Of a stretch of 64,000 bases of DNA, positions 1 through 7,884 are shown piece after piece. The first letter of the stretch is position 1; each line of letters starts with the position of its first letter. Position numbers and translations under genes: made by a program. Source of the stretch: Billgrantia lactosivorans. GTDB lineage: Bacteria > Pseudomonadota > Gammaproteobacteria > Pseudomonadales > Halomonadaceae. The notes under the pieces were generated by a model. The model was not told the origin of the DNA and searched no databases. It saw nothing but the letters and a program-made list of their open reading frames with translations. The stretch lies in assembly GCF_003254665.1 (NCBI RefSeq), contig NZ_QHGY01000005.1:62001-126000 (forward strand), given 5' to 3'.

Positions 1-1104
1 AACCTCAGAGGCATAGTCGGCATCCTCGATGCGCGAGCGAGCCGCGGAGAGGTTGGTCTCGTTGGTCTGCAGGTTGGTGATGGCCGACTCGAAGCGGTTC
101 TGGATCGCACCCAGATCGGAGCGCAGATTGTCCACCTGCTTGAGTGCATCGTCCAGCTCCGCCAACGGATTCGGCGTACCGCCGGACAGCAGCGCGTTAG
201 CGTTGAGGTCATCAGTGCCAAGGGAGAAGTCCGCTGACTGGGTACCAGTATCGGCATCTTGGGGATCCAGCGCAATCGCGAAGTCGGATGCAACACCATT
301 TGTGACATTAATGCCCTGAGCCGCCAAGGTCGCCACTTCAGCATCACTAGCCGCAGTAATGGAAACTTTGGCAAACCAGTTACCATCGTCATCCACAAAG
401 GCATCCGCGGTGGTCACAGTGATACTACCTGTGGCTATACCCAGGTTAGTCCCGAGAGTAGCGGCGAAGTCATTCACCGACGAACCGGTAACGTCGGTAG
501 TGTCTCCATAGGCCGCCTGAAAATCAGCAGCGGCAGCTGCATTGAGGTTGCCCAGATCGCCATTAGTGACGTTCGGGCCCGACACGTTGAAACTATCCAG
601 GCTCAAGGTGCCAGCTGTAATTTCTTCCAGGCTAATTTTGATTGCTTCACCATCGTTAGCACCGACCTGAATAGAGAGCTCTTGGTCGCTAGCCAGTACC
701 TTGACGCCGTTGAAGTCGGTCTGCTCAGAGATACGATTGATTTCGGACAAGCGCTGGTCGATTTCTCCCTGGATGGAGTTCAGATCATTCTGACTGTTGG
801 TACCGTTCTGGGCCTGGACGGTTAGCTCACGGACACGCTGCAGGTTGTCGTTGACCTGGTTGAGCGCGCCTTCGGCAGTCTGGGCGATGGAAATGCCGTC
901 GTTGGCGTTACGCTGCGCCTGAGACAGACCCGTGATCTGAGAGGACATGCGGTTGGCGATGGCCTGACCGGCGGCATCATCCTTGGCGCTGTTGATGCGC
1001 AGGCCGGAGGAAAGTCTCTCCATCGCAGTGGACAGAGAACTCTGGCTCTTCTGCAGGTTGGACTGGCCGATCATCGAGGTGATGTTGGTATTGATGACTG
1101 ACAT
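1..1104 (-). CDS. fliC: flagellin (C-terminus cut by window edge)
   Basis: Filament subunit, exported by the flagellar type III system. The visible 368 residues start MSVINTNITS and carry the conserved N-terminal D0/D1 helices (SSGLRINSAKDDAAGQAI), including the LQRVRELTVQ segment that in other flagellins is the TLR5 contact. A variable centre follows from about residue 170 to 310, then the C-terminal D1 helix (NLSAARSRIEDADYAS). Roughly 45 terminal residues are expected beyond position 1. The reading frame is open throughout. The start has AAGGA about seven bases upstream and a sigma-28 promoter further up. It lies downstream of fliD on the same strand but has its own promoter. Identification is secure; only the 3' end is missing. 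Confidence 0.97.
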   Translation of the reverse strand, partial: MSVINTNITSMIGQSNLQKSQSSLSTAMERLSSGLRINSAKDDAAGQAIANRMSSQITGLSQAQRNANDGISIAQTAEGALNQVNDNLQRVRELTVQAQNGTNSQNDLNSIQGEIDQRLSEINRISEQTDFNGVKVLASDQELSIQVGANDGEAIKISLEEITAGTLSLDSFNVSGPNVTNGDLGNLNAAAAADFQAAYGDTTDVTGSSVNDFAATLGTNLGIATGSITVTTADAFVDDDGNWFAKVSITAASDAEVATLAAQGINVTNGVASDFAIALDPQDADTGTQSADFSLGTDDLNANALLSGGTPNPLAELDDALKQVDNLRSDLGAIQNRFESAITNLQTNETNLSAARSRIEDADYASEV

Positions 1105-1215
1105 GGGTCATTCCTTCTTTTCGTTGAGGGCTCCATTGGCGGGCCCACTGAACCTTGAGTTTCCTGGCCCAGCATCTCGGGCCTACCTCAACGGCGCCGT
1201 TGGCCGTTACCCTGA

Positions 1216-1242
1216 TTAACGGCACCTGGCGGCAGGACTTTA
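1216..1242 (-). promoter_or_regulatory. sigma-28 promoter of fliC
   Basis: On the minus strand: TAAAG, then GCCGTTAA, with 15 bases between TAAA and GCCG. This is 7 of 8 matches to the -10 box GCCGATAA at the exact FliA spacing. The predicted transcript would begin near 1209, giving a leader of about 105 bases. Confidence 0.9.
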
Positions 1243-1478
1243 GGGTAAGAGGAAAAAAATTTCGTTTGGCGTTGACAGGCTTGCCCACGCCGGCGCTACA
1301 GGGGCGCTTGGCCCGAGCCAGGTGCGCCAATCAACACAAGTGCAGCGCTGTCGGGTCGACTTCGAGCCGGGATATGACTTGAACAGCAAGCCCAGGGTGG
1401 GCGGCGTGTAGGGCCTGGCCGCGTGGAGGCCTGGAGCAGAAACGACAACCCGCATCGTCCCGGCAGCCCTTCAATAGC
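1243..1478. other. intergenic stretch, nothing recognised
   Basis: Between the fliC promoter and the fliD terminator I see no convincing reading frame, tRNA or repeat. An A-rich patch at 1251-1260 lies just upstream of the fliC -35 element, and could be an UP-like element, but that is a guess. Confidence 0.4.
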
Positions 1479-1500
1479 AAAACCGCCCCCCGAGGGGCGG
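1479..1500 (-). terminator. rho-independent terminator after fliD
   Basis: Read on the minus strand, a CCGCCCC/GGGGCGG stem with a 4-base loop is followed by TTTTG. It lies about 20 bases past the fliD stop and separates fliD from fliC transcription. Confidence 0.8.
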
Positions 1501-1519
1501 CGGTCACCTAGGCCGACGA

Positions 1520-2914
1520 TCACTCTTGCCCGAGCTGGGCGTTCAGGTTGGCGAACTGCTCGGTGAGGTAGGCGCTGGTCTGGTTCATGTTGGATATCAT
1601 GCCGTCGAGCTGGCCGAACTGGGTGCGGTAGCGGTCGAGGGTGCCTTCGATGGTCTGCTCCATGCGGAGGTAACGCTCGTTGAGGCTCTCGATGCGGCTC
1701 TCGGCGCCATTGATCGCGCCGCCCAGGGCACCGTTGTCGCCGCGGAGCTGGGTCACGGTTTCATCGATCTGCCCCGCCAGGCCGCCCAGGGCATCGCTGC
1801 CGGCGAAGAAATCGCCCAGGGCGTCCTGGTCGGTGGCGATCACCTCGTCGAGGCGCTGCTCGTCGATCGCCAGCGTGCCGTCGAGCTCGAGCGAGATGCC
1901 GATGTCGCTGAGCATGGCGAAGCCGCCTTCTTCGGCCGACACGCCGCCGGCCAGCACACCGCGCAGCCGCCCTTCGATGCTGCGCACGGCGCTGTCGCCG
2001 AGCAGATCGCCCGCCTCGCCGCTCTCGCCATCGAAGGCGGTCAGCTCGCCGATGGCGCCCTTGAGCGAATTGAAGCCTTCAACGAAGCCGGTGATGGCCT
2101 CGCGCACCGCGCGGGTGTCCTGCTCCACCGTCACCGTGCTGCTGCCCTCGCCGGCCAGGCTCAGCGTCACGCCCTGGATGGCGTCCTCGATCTGGTTGCC
2201 GGGGCTGGAGATCGCGATGCCGTTGACGGTCAGCTCGGCGTCCTGGCCCACGGTATCGTCGACCTCGGTTGCCGTATCGCTGAAGCTCACGCCGTCGGCC
2301 AGGGTCACATCGGACCAGTCCATGCCAGTGATCGAGGCTTCCTTGCCGGTCTCGTCGGACATCAACGCCAGGCGGTAGCCGCCGCCGTCGTTGACGATCG
2401 AGGCGGTCACCCCGGCCTGCTCGGCGTTGATGGCATCGCGAACGTCCTCGAGGGTGCTGTCGTCGGCGATGCTGACCGGCACGCTGGCCGTGCCATCGGC
2501 GCCGGCATGCTCGAACTGCAGCTCCAGGTCACCGCCGGCACTGATCACCTCATCGCCGAGTGACTCGATGCCCTCGAGCCGCGCCGTGGCATAGCTGCCG
2601 GCGGAAGCCAGGGTTTCGACATCGACCTCGTAGTGCCCGGGGCTGGCGTCGGCACTGGCAGCGGCCTGTATGGCCTCGTTGGAGGACGAGGTGGAAAGGC
2701 TCTGGTAGAGCGAGGCGTCGTTGAGCGCGCTGGCGGCCGATTGGAAACCGGAGAGCGCCCCCTTGAGCTCGCCGTAGGCGGAGATCTTGACCTGCTGGGT
2801 CTCGATCTGCTGCTCGATGGGCTCGAGCTTGCTGCGTTCGGCGTCGTTGAGCTGGTCAAGCAGACCGTTGAGATCGAGCCCGGAGCCGATGCCGAGGGAA
2901 GAGATGCTGGCCAT
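1520..2914 (-). CDS. fliD: flagellar filament cap protein FliD
   Basis: 464 residues, usual for FliD (HAP2), which caps the filament tip and promotes flagellin folding. The N-terminal domain begins MASISSLGIGSGLDLNGLLDQL, the typical FliD_N helix. A variable middle with repeated beta-rich segments follows, then FliD_C from about residue 235 to the end with a coiled C-terminal helix (RMEQTIEGTLDRYRTQF). It has its own sigma-28 promoter about 75 bases upstream. Unusually, fliS and fliT do not follow it; the next gene downstream is fliC. Confidence 0.96.
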   Translation of the reverse strand: MASISSLGIGSGLDLNGLLDQLNDAERSKLEPIEQQIETQQVKISAYGELKGALSGFQSAASALNDASLYQSLSTSSSNEAIQAAASADASPGHYEVDVETLASAGSYATARLEGIESLGDEVISAGGDLELQFEHAGADGTASVPVSIADDSTLEDVRDAINAEQAGVTASIVNDGGGYRLALMSDETGKEASITGMDWSDVTLADGVSFSDTATEVDDTVGQDAELTVNGIAISSPGNQIEDAIQGVTLSLAGEGSSTVTVEQDTRAVREAITGFVEGFNSLKGAIGELTAFDGESGEAGDLLGDSAVRSIEGRLRGVLAGGVSAEEGGFAMLSDIGISLELDGTLAIDEQRLDEVIATDQDALGDFFAGSDALGGLAGQIDETVTQLRGDNGALGGAINGAESRIESLNERYLRMEQTIEGTLDRYRTQFGQLDGMISNMNQTSAYLTEQFANLNAQLGQE

Positions 2915-2989
2915 GAGGAACTGCCTTTAGCCGATGAATTCGGGCACCGGGCAGCGATCGCAACGCCCGGCACCTTCCTTGTCTACCTG

Positions 2990-3016
2990 TTGTCGGCGGC
3001 CCTGGACAAAACTTTA
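2990..3016 (-). promoter_or_regulatory. sigma-28 promoter of fliD
   Basis: Minus strand TAAAG and GCCGACAA with 15 bases between TAAA and GCCG, 7 of 8 matches in the -10 box. The inferred transcription start is near 2983, about 70 bases before the fliD ATG. Confidence 0.88.
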
Positions 3017-3096
3017 GCCTGTCAGCGAAAGAAAATGGAGAAAGCGTTATCGCCTGACAGCCAAGGGCAGGCGCTGGCGAGATCGGCTGACCGTTC

Positions 3097-4110
3097 TCAA
3101 CGCGCATGGATGATCACCTCCACGCGGCGATTCTGCGCACGCCCCTCGGCGCTGTCGTTGCTCGCCAGGGGGCGGGTGTCGGCCAGGCCCACCGCCCGCA
3201 GGCGCTGCGAATCGACCCCGGCCCGCTCCAGGGCGTGGACGATGGCGATCGCCCGGGCGCTGGAAAGCACCCAGTTGGAGGGAAATTCGTCGGTCTGAAT
3301 CGAGCGGCTGTCGGTGTGCCCCTCCACGGCGACCTCGCCGTCGTGGCGCTGGATCACCTCCATCAGTCGCTGGACGAGCGCCTCGCCGCCGTCGGTCAAT
3401 TCGGCCGTCGCAGTGGGAAACAGCAGGCGATCCTCCACGCGCAGCTTGATGCCTTCGGCCACCCGCGAGACCTCGACGCCCTCCAAATCAGCCAGGTAGG
3501 GGGCATCGTCCAGGCGCGCATTCAGCGTTTCCTGCAGCGCCTCCGTCGCGGCGATCGCTTGCGGGTCGAGTTCGCGGGCGCCATTCGGGGGGCGGTCGGT
3601 CAGTATCAGCGCGAAGTCGCCCCGTGCATGGGGCAGCGTGCCGTTGGCGGCCAGCATCGGCTGCGGCAGCGCCGGCAACACGGGCGGTGGCGGTTCGCGC
3701 TGCGCCAGCAGGGCCAACGGCGCGGGCGGTGGCGTGAAAGCCAGCCGCTCAACCGGCGCCGGCTCGCTGCGCCGCGGCCGGCCGGCCACGCCCAGGGCCG
3801 CCGAAATGGCGACCTGGCTCAGCCGCCCGGGGGCCGGACGCGGCAGAGCCGGCGCAGGCAGTGCCTGGGCCATTTCGCTGGGCAGCGGTATGGCAAAGGG
3901 TACGTGGGTGGCGAGCGCCGCCTCGTCGTCGGCGTCACCGAAGTTCGACAGCGTGAAGATCAGCACCATCAGCGCCACCAGCAGGGTCATGATGTCCAGG
4001 TAGCCGATCATCCAGGTGCTGTCCTGGTCGGGATCGTGATGGGTCGGCATCAGCGATTCGTGGCGCGAAGGGCCACGATGGTCGCCACTGCTGGCATGCA
4101 GGGAGCTCAT
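3097..4110 (-). CDS. MotB-like protein with OmpA peptidoglycan-binding domain
   Basis: 337 residues. A short cytoplasmic N-terminus leads into one membrane helix (about 33-55) with the motif GYLDIMTLL. Its Asp (residue 39) matches the proton-carrying Asp of MotB (Asp32 in E. coli). A proline-rich linker (about 70-165) follows, then an OmpA/MotB domain (about 215-335) with VEGHTDSR and the terminal NRRVEVII. These features fit a stator B subunit anchored to peptidoglycan. No motA/pomA-like partner is adjacent and I find none in the window. A shorter start at Met21 is possible. The gene sits between fliD and a c-di-GMP gene. It may be an accessory stator subunit, or a structural OmpA-like protein that only resembles one. 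Confidence 0.75.
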   Translation of the reverse strand: MSSLHASSGDHRGPSRHESLMPTHHDPDQDSTWMIGYLDIMTLLVALMVLIFTLSNFGDADDEAALATHVPFAIPLPSEMAQALPAPALPRPAPGRLSQVAISAALGVAGRPRRSEPAPVERLAFTPPPAPLALLAQREPPPPVLPALPQPMLAANGTLPHARGDFALILTDRPPNGARELDPQAIAATEALQETLNARLDDAPYLADLEGVEVSRVAEGIKLRVEDRLLFPTATAELTDGGEALVQRLMEVIQRHDGEVAVEGHTDSRSIQTDEFPSNWVLSSARAIAIVHALERAGVDSQRLRAVGLADTRPLASNDSAEGRAQNRRVEVIIHAR

Positions 4111-4195
4111 CGAAACGGCGGCGGTTTCCGGAACTGGTGTGAAGGCGGCAGAACGTGGCCTAGCCTAACGGGTCGTGGCGGCAGGTGAAGCCGAG

Positions 4196-4218
4196 AAAAG
4201 CGCCCCTCGAAGGCGCCT
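4196..4218 (-). terminator. rho-independent terminator after the CBS-PAS-GGDEF-EAL gene
   Basis: Minus strand GCGCC/GGCGC hairpin with a 7-base loop followed by TTTTC, about 22 bases beyond the stop codon at 4241. Confidence 0.6.
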
Positions 4219-4240
4219 GCTCATGGCCAGGCGGGAGGGA

Positions 4241-6760
4241 TCAGGCGTCCTGCGGCGTGACCTCGCTCGGCACCAGGTAGCGGCTGGTGAAGAGTTCGGC
4301 CGGCACCGGCTGGCCGGTAAGGTAGCCCTGGATCAGCTCGATGCCGTGCCGCCCCAGGGTGTCGCGCTGCGCCTCGGTCTCGATGCCGACGGCGGCCAGG
4401 CGCAGGTCCAGCTCTCGGGCCAGCCCCGCCACCGCGGCGACGATGGCCGCGCTGCCGCGCTGCCCGCTGTCCAGGCGCTGTACGAAGCGCCGGTCGATCT
4501 TGATCATGCTGATCGGCAGTTCCTGCAGGTACCCGAACGAGGCATAGCCGGTGCCGAAATCGTTGATCGCGACGTCGCCGCCGAGGCGGCGCAGCCGCTT
4601 CAGCACGACGGCCGCCTGGTGGGGCTTTTCCAGCAGGGTACGCTCGGCGATCTCGAACCCCACCAGGCCCGGCGGCAGCTTGTGTGCATTGAGCTTGGTG
4701 GCGACGCGCACCGGCAGATCGTGCTGCCAGAACTGGCGTGCCGAGAGGTTGATGCTGACCGGCACCGGCGCGGCGCCCGAGGCACTCCAGGCGGCCAGCT
4801 GCGTGCAGATCTGCTCGAGAATGTAGTCGTCGAGCTCGGGCAGCAGCCCCGCGCGCTCGGCCAGGGTCACGACGCTGTCCGGCGGCACGTTGCCCAGCAG
4901 CGGGTGGTGCCAGCGCAGCAGCGCCTCGGCGCTGTGCAGCTTGCCGCCGTCACGCTCGAACACGGGCTGGTAGTGCAGCTGCAGGCCCTCGCCGCTGGCG
5001 AAGGCTTCACGCAGTGCGGTTTCCAGCGCGCGCTGGCGGTCGTCCTGCAGGTTCATCTCATTGCGGTAGAGGCGGTAGCCGTTGCGCCCCTCCTGCTTGG
5101 CGCGATACATGGCGACATCGGCACTGTGTATCAGCGCCTCCGCCGTCGCGGCATCGTCGGGGTAGAGGCTGATGCCGAGGCTGCAGCCGAGGCGAAATTC
5201 CTGGCCCTCGATCACGCAGGGCTCGCGAACGGCCGCCACCAGGCGCCGGGCCACCCGGGTCACCTCCTCTACCTCCTCCAGGTCGGGAAGCAGTACGAGG
5301 AACTCGTCGCCGCCCAGGCGGGCGAGGGTGTCGTCCTCGCGCAGGCGCAGCTGCAGCCGCTCGGCCATCATCACCAGCAATTCGTCACCAAAGGCGTGGC
5401 CCAGCGTATCGTTGACCTCCTTGAAGTGGTCGAGGTCGACGAAGAGCACCGCCAGCCGGCTCTGGTTGCGGTGGGCGTGGCGTATCGCCAGCTCCAGGCG
5501 GTCCTCCAGCAGGCGCCGGTTGGGCAGCCCGGTGAGGGCATCGTAGTAGGCCAGCTTGCGAATGCGCTCTTCGTTGTCGCGCAGGTGGGTGATGTCGCTG
5601 AACAGTGCGGCGTAGTGGGTCGCCGTGCCGCTGTCGTCGGTGATCGCCGTGATCGTCAGCAGCTCCAGGTAGAGCTCGCCGCTCTTGCGCCGGTTCCAGA
5701 TCTCGCCGCGCCAGTAACCGCTGCGCTGCAGGGTGTCCCACATCTGGCGATAGAAGGCGGCTTCATGACGACCCGACGAGAGAATCGCGGGAGTCTTGCC
5801 GATCACCTCTTCGGCGCTGTAGCCGGTCATGTGGCTGAAGGCGCGATTGACGAATTCGATGCGGTTGCTGGCGTCGGTGATGATGATCCCTTCCAGTGAG
5901 GAGTCGATCACCCGCTCGGCGAGCTGGCGGTTCTCCCGTGACTGGGCGAGCGCGCGGTCGCGCTGCTCGAGAGCATTGCGCAGGTCCTGCATGTAGAGGT
6001 GCTCGGCGCCGGCCAGCATGTCGCGGAAGCCCAGCAGCCCCACCACCTCCTCGGCCTCGTCCAGCACTGCCAGGTGGCGCACGCGGTGATCCATCAGCAG
6101 GTCACGTGCGGCGATCAGGGTATCCTCCTGGTGCACCGTCAGCAGCGGACGACTGGCCAGCGAATCGATGGGCGTGTTGCCCGGGTGGCGCGCCACGAAC
6201 CGCACCAGGTCGCGCTCGGTCAGGATGCCCAGTTCGCCATCCTCGCACTTGACCACCACGGCGTCGCACTCGGAGAGGCGCATCGAGCGCGCCGCCTGGG
6301 CCAGGCGCTGCTCGCCCTCCAGCACCAGCGCTCGCTGGCGCATCGCCGCCTTGACCTCACGCAAGCGCAGGTAGGGTTCGAGCCCCTGGTTCAGGGCCAC
6401 GTCGGTCTGCGAGAGGATACCGAGCGGCTCCCCGTCGTCGTCCACCACGAGGAAATGCCGGCGTCGCTCGGCGTTGAAGCGCAGCGCGGCTTCGCTGACC
6501 GGCGTGGCGCGGTGCAGGCTCGCCACCGGCTGGCTCATGACCCGGGAGATCGGCTGACGGACGGCGTCGGGGTCGGCGAAGTTGACCGCCAGCGCATCGT
6601 GCTCCGTCCAGATGCCCAGCGCGCGCCCCGCCTTGACCACGATGATCGAGCTGCACTGGCGGGCCGCCATGCGCTCGGCGGCCATCCACAGCGGGGTATC
6701 GGGTTCGCAGGTCAGAAGCCCGGACTGCATGATGCGTTCGACTGGTAGCTCTTGGCTCAT
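4241..6760 (-). CDS. CBS-PAS-GGDEF-EAL cyclic-di-GMP protein with altered EAL site
   Basis: 839 residues from the ATG at 6760. A longer open frame exists but would run into flaG and lacks domain content. Domains in order: two CBS pairs (about 5-260), a PAS domain (about 277-390), GGDEF (intact GGDEF near 483, with an RxxD inhibitory site five residues before it), and EAL (about 575-830). The EAL domain keeps E-A-L-L, INLSA and KIDR. However, the DDFGTG motif reads NDFGTG (about 732), and the first Glu of the EGVET motif is Val (AVGIET, about 787). In characterised EAL enzymes that Glu is the general base. I infer an active diguanylate cyclase with a weak or dead phosphodiesterase. CBS domains usually bind adenylates. 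No predicted membrane helix. Confidence 0.9.
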   Translation of the reverse strand: MSQELPVERIMQSGLLTCEPDTPLWMAAERMAARQCSSIIVVKAGRALGIWTEHDALAVNFADPDAVRQPISRVMSQPVASLHRATPVSEAALRFNAERRRHFLVVDDDGEPLGILSQTDVALNQGLEPYLRLREVKAAMRQRALVLEGEQRLAQAARSMRLSECDAVVVKCEDGELGILTERDLVRFVARHPGNTPIDSLASRPLLTVHQEDTLIAARDLLMDHRVRHLAVLDEAEEVVGLLGFRDMLAGAEHLYMQDLRNALEQRDRALAQSRENRQLAERVIDSSLEGIIITDASNRIEFVNRAFSHMTGYSAEEVIGKTPAILSSGRHEAAFYRQMWDTLQRSGYWRGEIWNRRKSGELYLELLTITAITDDSGTATHYAALFSDITHLRDNEERIRKLAYYDALTGLPNRRLLEDRLELAIRHAHRNQSRLAVLFVDLDHFKEVNDTLGHAFGDELLVMMAERLQLRLREDDTLARLGGDEFLVLLPDLEEVEEVTRVARRLVAAVREPCVIEGQEFRLGCSLGISLYPDDAATAEALIHSADVAMYRAKQEGRNGYRLYRNEMNLQDDRQRALETALREAFASGEGLQLHYQPVFERDGGKLHSAEALLRWHHPLLGNVPPDSVVTLAERAGLLPELDDYILEQICTQLAAWSASGAAPVPVSINLSARQFWQHDLPVRVATKLNAHKLPPGLVGFEIAERTLLEKPHQAAVVLKRLRRLGGDVAINDFGTGYASFGYLQELPISMIKIDRRFVQRLDSGQRGSAAIVAAVAGLARELDLRLAAVGIETEAQRDTLGRHGIELIQGYLTGQPVPAELFTSRYLVPSEVTPQDA

Positions 6761-6863
6761 GGCGCCTCGCTGGCTGGATAATGCCGTTGGGCTCATCGAC
6801 GTATCGAAGCCAACAGCACTCTGCTCGCGTCCCTGCCCTGCTCGGAATCCCTGCTTCCTGCAA

Positions 6864-6903
6864 TGGAAACATGCGGAATGTTTCCAATCGTTACTGCATT
6901 TTA
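6864..6903 (-). promoter_or_regulatory. candidate promoter -10 and palindromic operator for the CBS-PAS-GGDEF-EAL gene
   Basis: Minus strand TAAAAT (6898-6903) resembles a -10 box. Just downstream lies a perfect 9-base inverted repeat, TGGAAACAT-N5-ATGTTTCCA (6864-6886), where a repressor would overlap the start region. No regulator is identifiable from sequence. Low certainty for the promoter, higher for the palindrome itself. Confidence 0.4.
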
Positions 6904-6990
6904 TCCACTTGGCCTGAGTTTGCATCAACGCTGGTGAAAAAAGACCAACGCTGCGCTTTATCGACAAGCAAAAAAAGCCGCGCCGGGCGC

Positions 6991-7017
6991 TAAAGTTGTC
7001 GCCGCAGCGGCCGATAG
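6991..7017 (+). promoter_or_regulatory. sigma-28 promoter of flaG
   Basis: TAAAG and GCCGATAG with 15 bases between TAAA and GCCG, 7 of 8 -10 matches. Expected start near 7024, about 80 bases before the flaG ATG. Confidence 0.9.
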
Positions 7018-7104
7018 AGAGTACGGGAGAGGCTGTCTGGCTGACGGCCTTGGGGAGGAGGCTGAGCGCCAGCTTCAGCAAGAGTACAACAAGGAAAACA
7101 CGAC

Positions 7105-7470
7105 ATGTCTTCGCCATTGACCGATGCCACCAACGCCTTGAGCACCTCGGCACTGCACGAGCTGACGCCGCGTCAGCGCAAGGAAACGGTGCTCGCTTCA
7201 CTGCCTTCGGCCGGCTCCATGCTGGCCCAGGCCGCAAGCCATGGGGAGTCACCCAGCCCGGCCGACCTGGTGGAGCCGATCCAGCGCATCAACGAGGTGC
7301 TTCGCCAGTACGGCGTGGAGTTCGAGCTCAACGACACATCGCGGGTCATCACCCGCATCGTGGACCGTGAGACCGGCGACGTGCTGCGACAAATCCCCGC
7401 AGAGGAAGTGCTGGCCATCGCCGAACGGCTGGAGGAATTTCAGGGTCGGCTGATCAATCTACAGGCCTGA
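7105..7470 (+). CDS. flaG: FlaG family flagellar protein
   Basis: 121 residues. The C-terminal half (about 50-121) is a FlaG domain, with the pattern VEFELNDTSRVITRIVDRET followed by DVLRQIPAEEVL. FlaG proteins influence filament length in Pseudomonas, Vibrio and Campylobacter, and the gene commonly sits beside fliC/fliD. AAGGA precedes the ATG and a sigma-28 promoter lies upstream, so it is expected to be expressed late with the filament genes. After the TGA the same frame stays open for 21 codons and contains a pentapeptide repeat (see the repeat entry). Confidence 0.92.
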   Translation: MSSPLTDATNALSTSALHELTPRQRKETVLASLPSAGSMLAQAASHGESPSPADLVEPIQRINEVLRQYGVEFELNDTSRVITRIVDRETGDVLRQIPAEEVLAIAERLEEFQGRLINLQA

Positions 7471-7479
7471 AGCCGACAG

Positions 7480-7524
7480 CCCACAGCGAACTGGCCCATA
7501 TCGAACTGGCCCACAACGAACTGG
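7480..7524 (+). repeat. three 15-bp tandem repeats after flaG
   Basis: Three imperfect copies of CCCAYANCGAACTGG at 7480-7494, 7495-7509 and 7510-7524. In the flaG frame, past the TGA, they read PTANW-PISNW-PTTNW before a TAG at 7534. The unit length is a multiple of three. Flanking AGCCGAC (7471-7477) and GTCGGCT (7528-7534) form an inverted pair. Confidence 0.85.
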
Positions 7525-7552
7525 AAAGTCGGCTAGCGCAGTCACTTTCCAG
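7521..7552. terminator. hairpin between convergent flaG and fliE
   Basis: Inverted repeat CTGGAAAGT / ACTTTCCAG with a 14-base loop, ending two bases before the fliE stop codon. There is no clear U-tract, so a terminator role for either gene is only plausible. Confidence 0.4.
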
Positions 7553-7554
7553 CC

Positions 7555-7884
7555 TCAGACCTGCATGTTCATGACGTCCTTGTAGGCCGTCACCAGGCGG
7601 TTGCGCACCTGCAGCCCCATCTGGAACGCCACGCTGGCCTTCTGCATGTCGACCATGACGTCGTTGAGCTCGACACTGGGGTCGCCGGCCTGGAACGCCA
7701 TGGTCTTGGCGGCGGACGCCTGCTGCAGCCGGTTGATGCGCTGTATCGACGCCTGCAGCTCGCCGGCGAAACCGCCCTGGCCAACCTGGGTGGAGACCTG
7801 CTGCCCCTTGCCTGCCTGGCCGGCGGCCTGGGTCGCCAGGGTCTGCATCTGTGCCAGCGCCGACTGGATGGCCGGTGAACTCAT
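7555..7884 (-). CDS. fliE: flagellar hook-basal body complex protein FliE
   Basis: 109 residues from the ATG at 7884 (MSSPAIQSALAQMQ); a start nine codons upstream is possible but less like the family. FliE joins the MS ring to the proximal rod. The conserved C-terminal region SFQMGLQVRNRLVTAYKDVMNMQV-type pattern is present (VAFQMGLQVRNRLV, then AYKDVMNMQV). The gene is divergent from fliF across about 290 bases, as in enteric bacteria. Confidence 0.95.
   Translation of the reverse strand: MSSPAIQSALAQMQTLATQAAGQAGKGQQVSTQVGQGGFAGELQASIQRINRLQQASAAKTMAFQAGDPSVELNDVMVDMQKASVAFQMGLQVRNRLVTAYKDVMNMQV

Noticed and set aside
3097..4110. Reading the MotB-like gene as ZorB of a Zorya anti-phage system
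   Set aside because: No ZorA-type membrane protein and no ZorC/ZorD or ZorE nearby; the context is flagellar.
4175..5899. 574-residue open frame antisense to the CBS-PAS-GGDEF-EAL gene
   Set aside because: High-GC shadow of a well-supported domain protein; composition is Arg/Ala/Gln/Val-rich with no family motif or ribosome site.
7480..7524. CRISPR-like array after flaG
   Set aside because: Units are directly adjacent with no spacers and only three copies.
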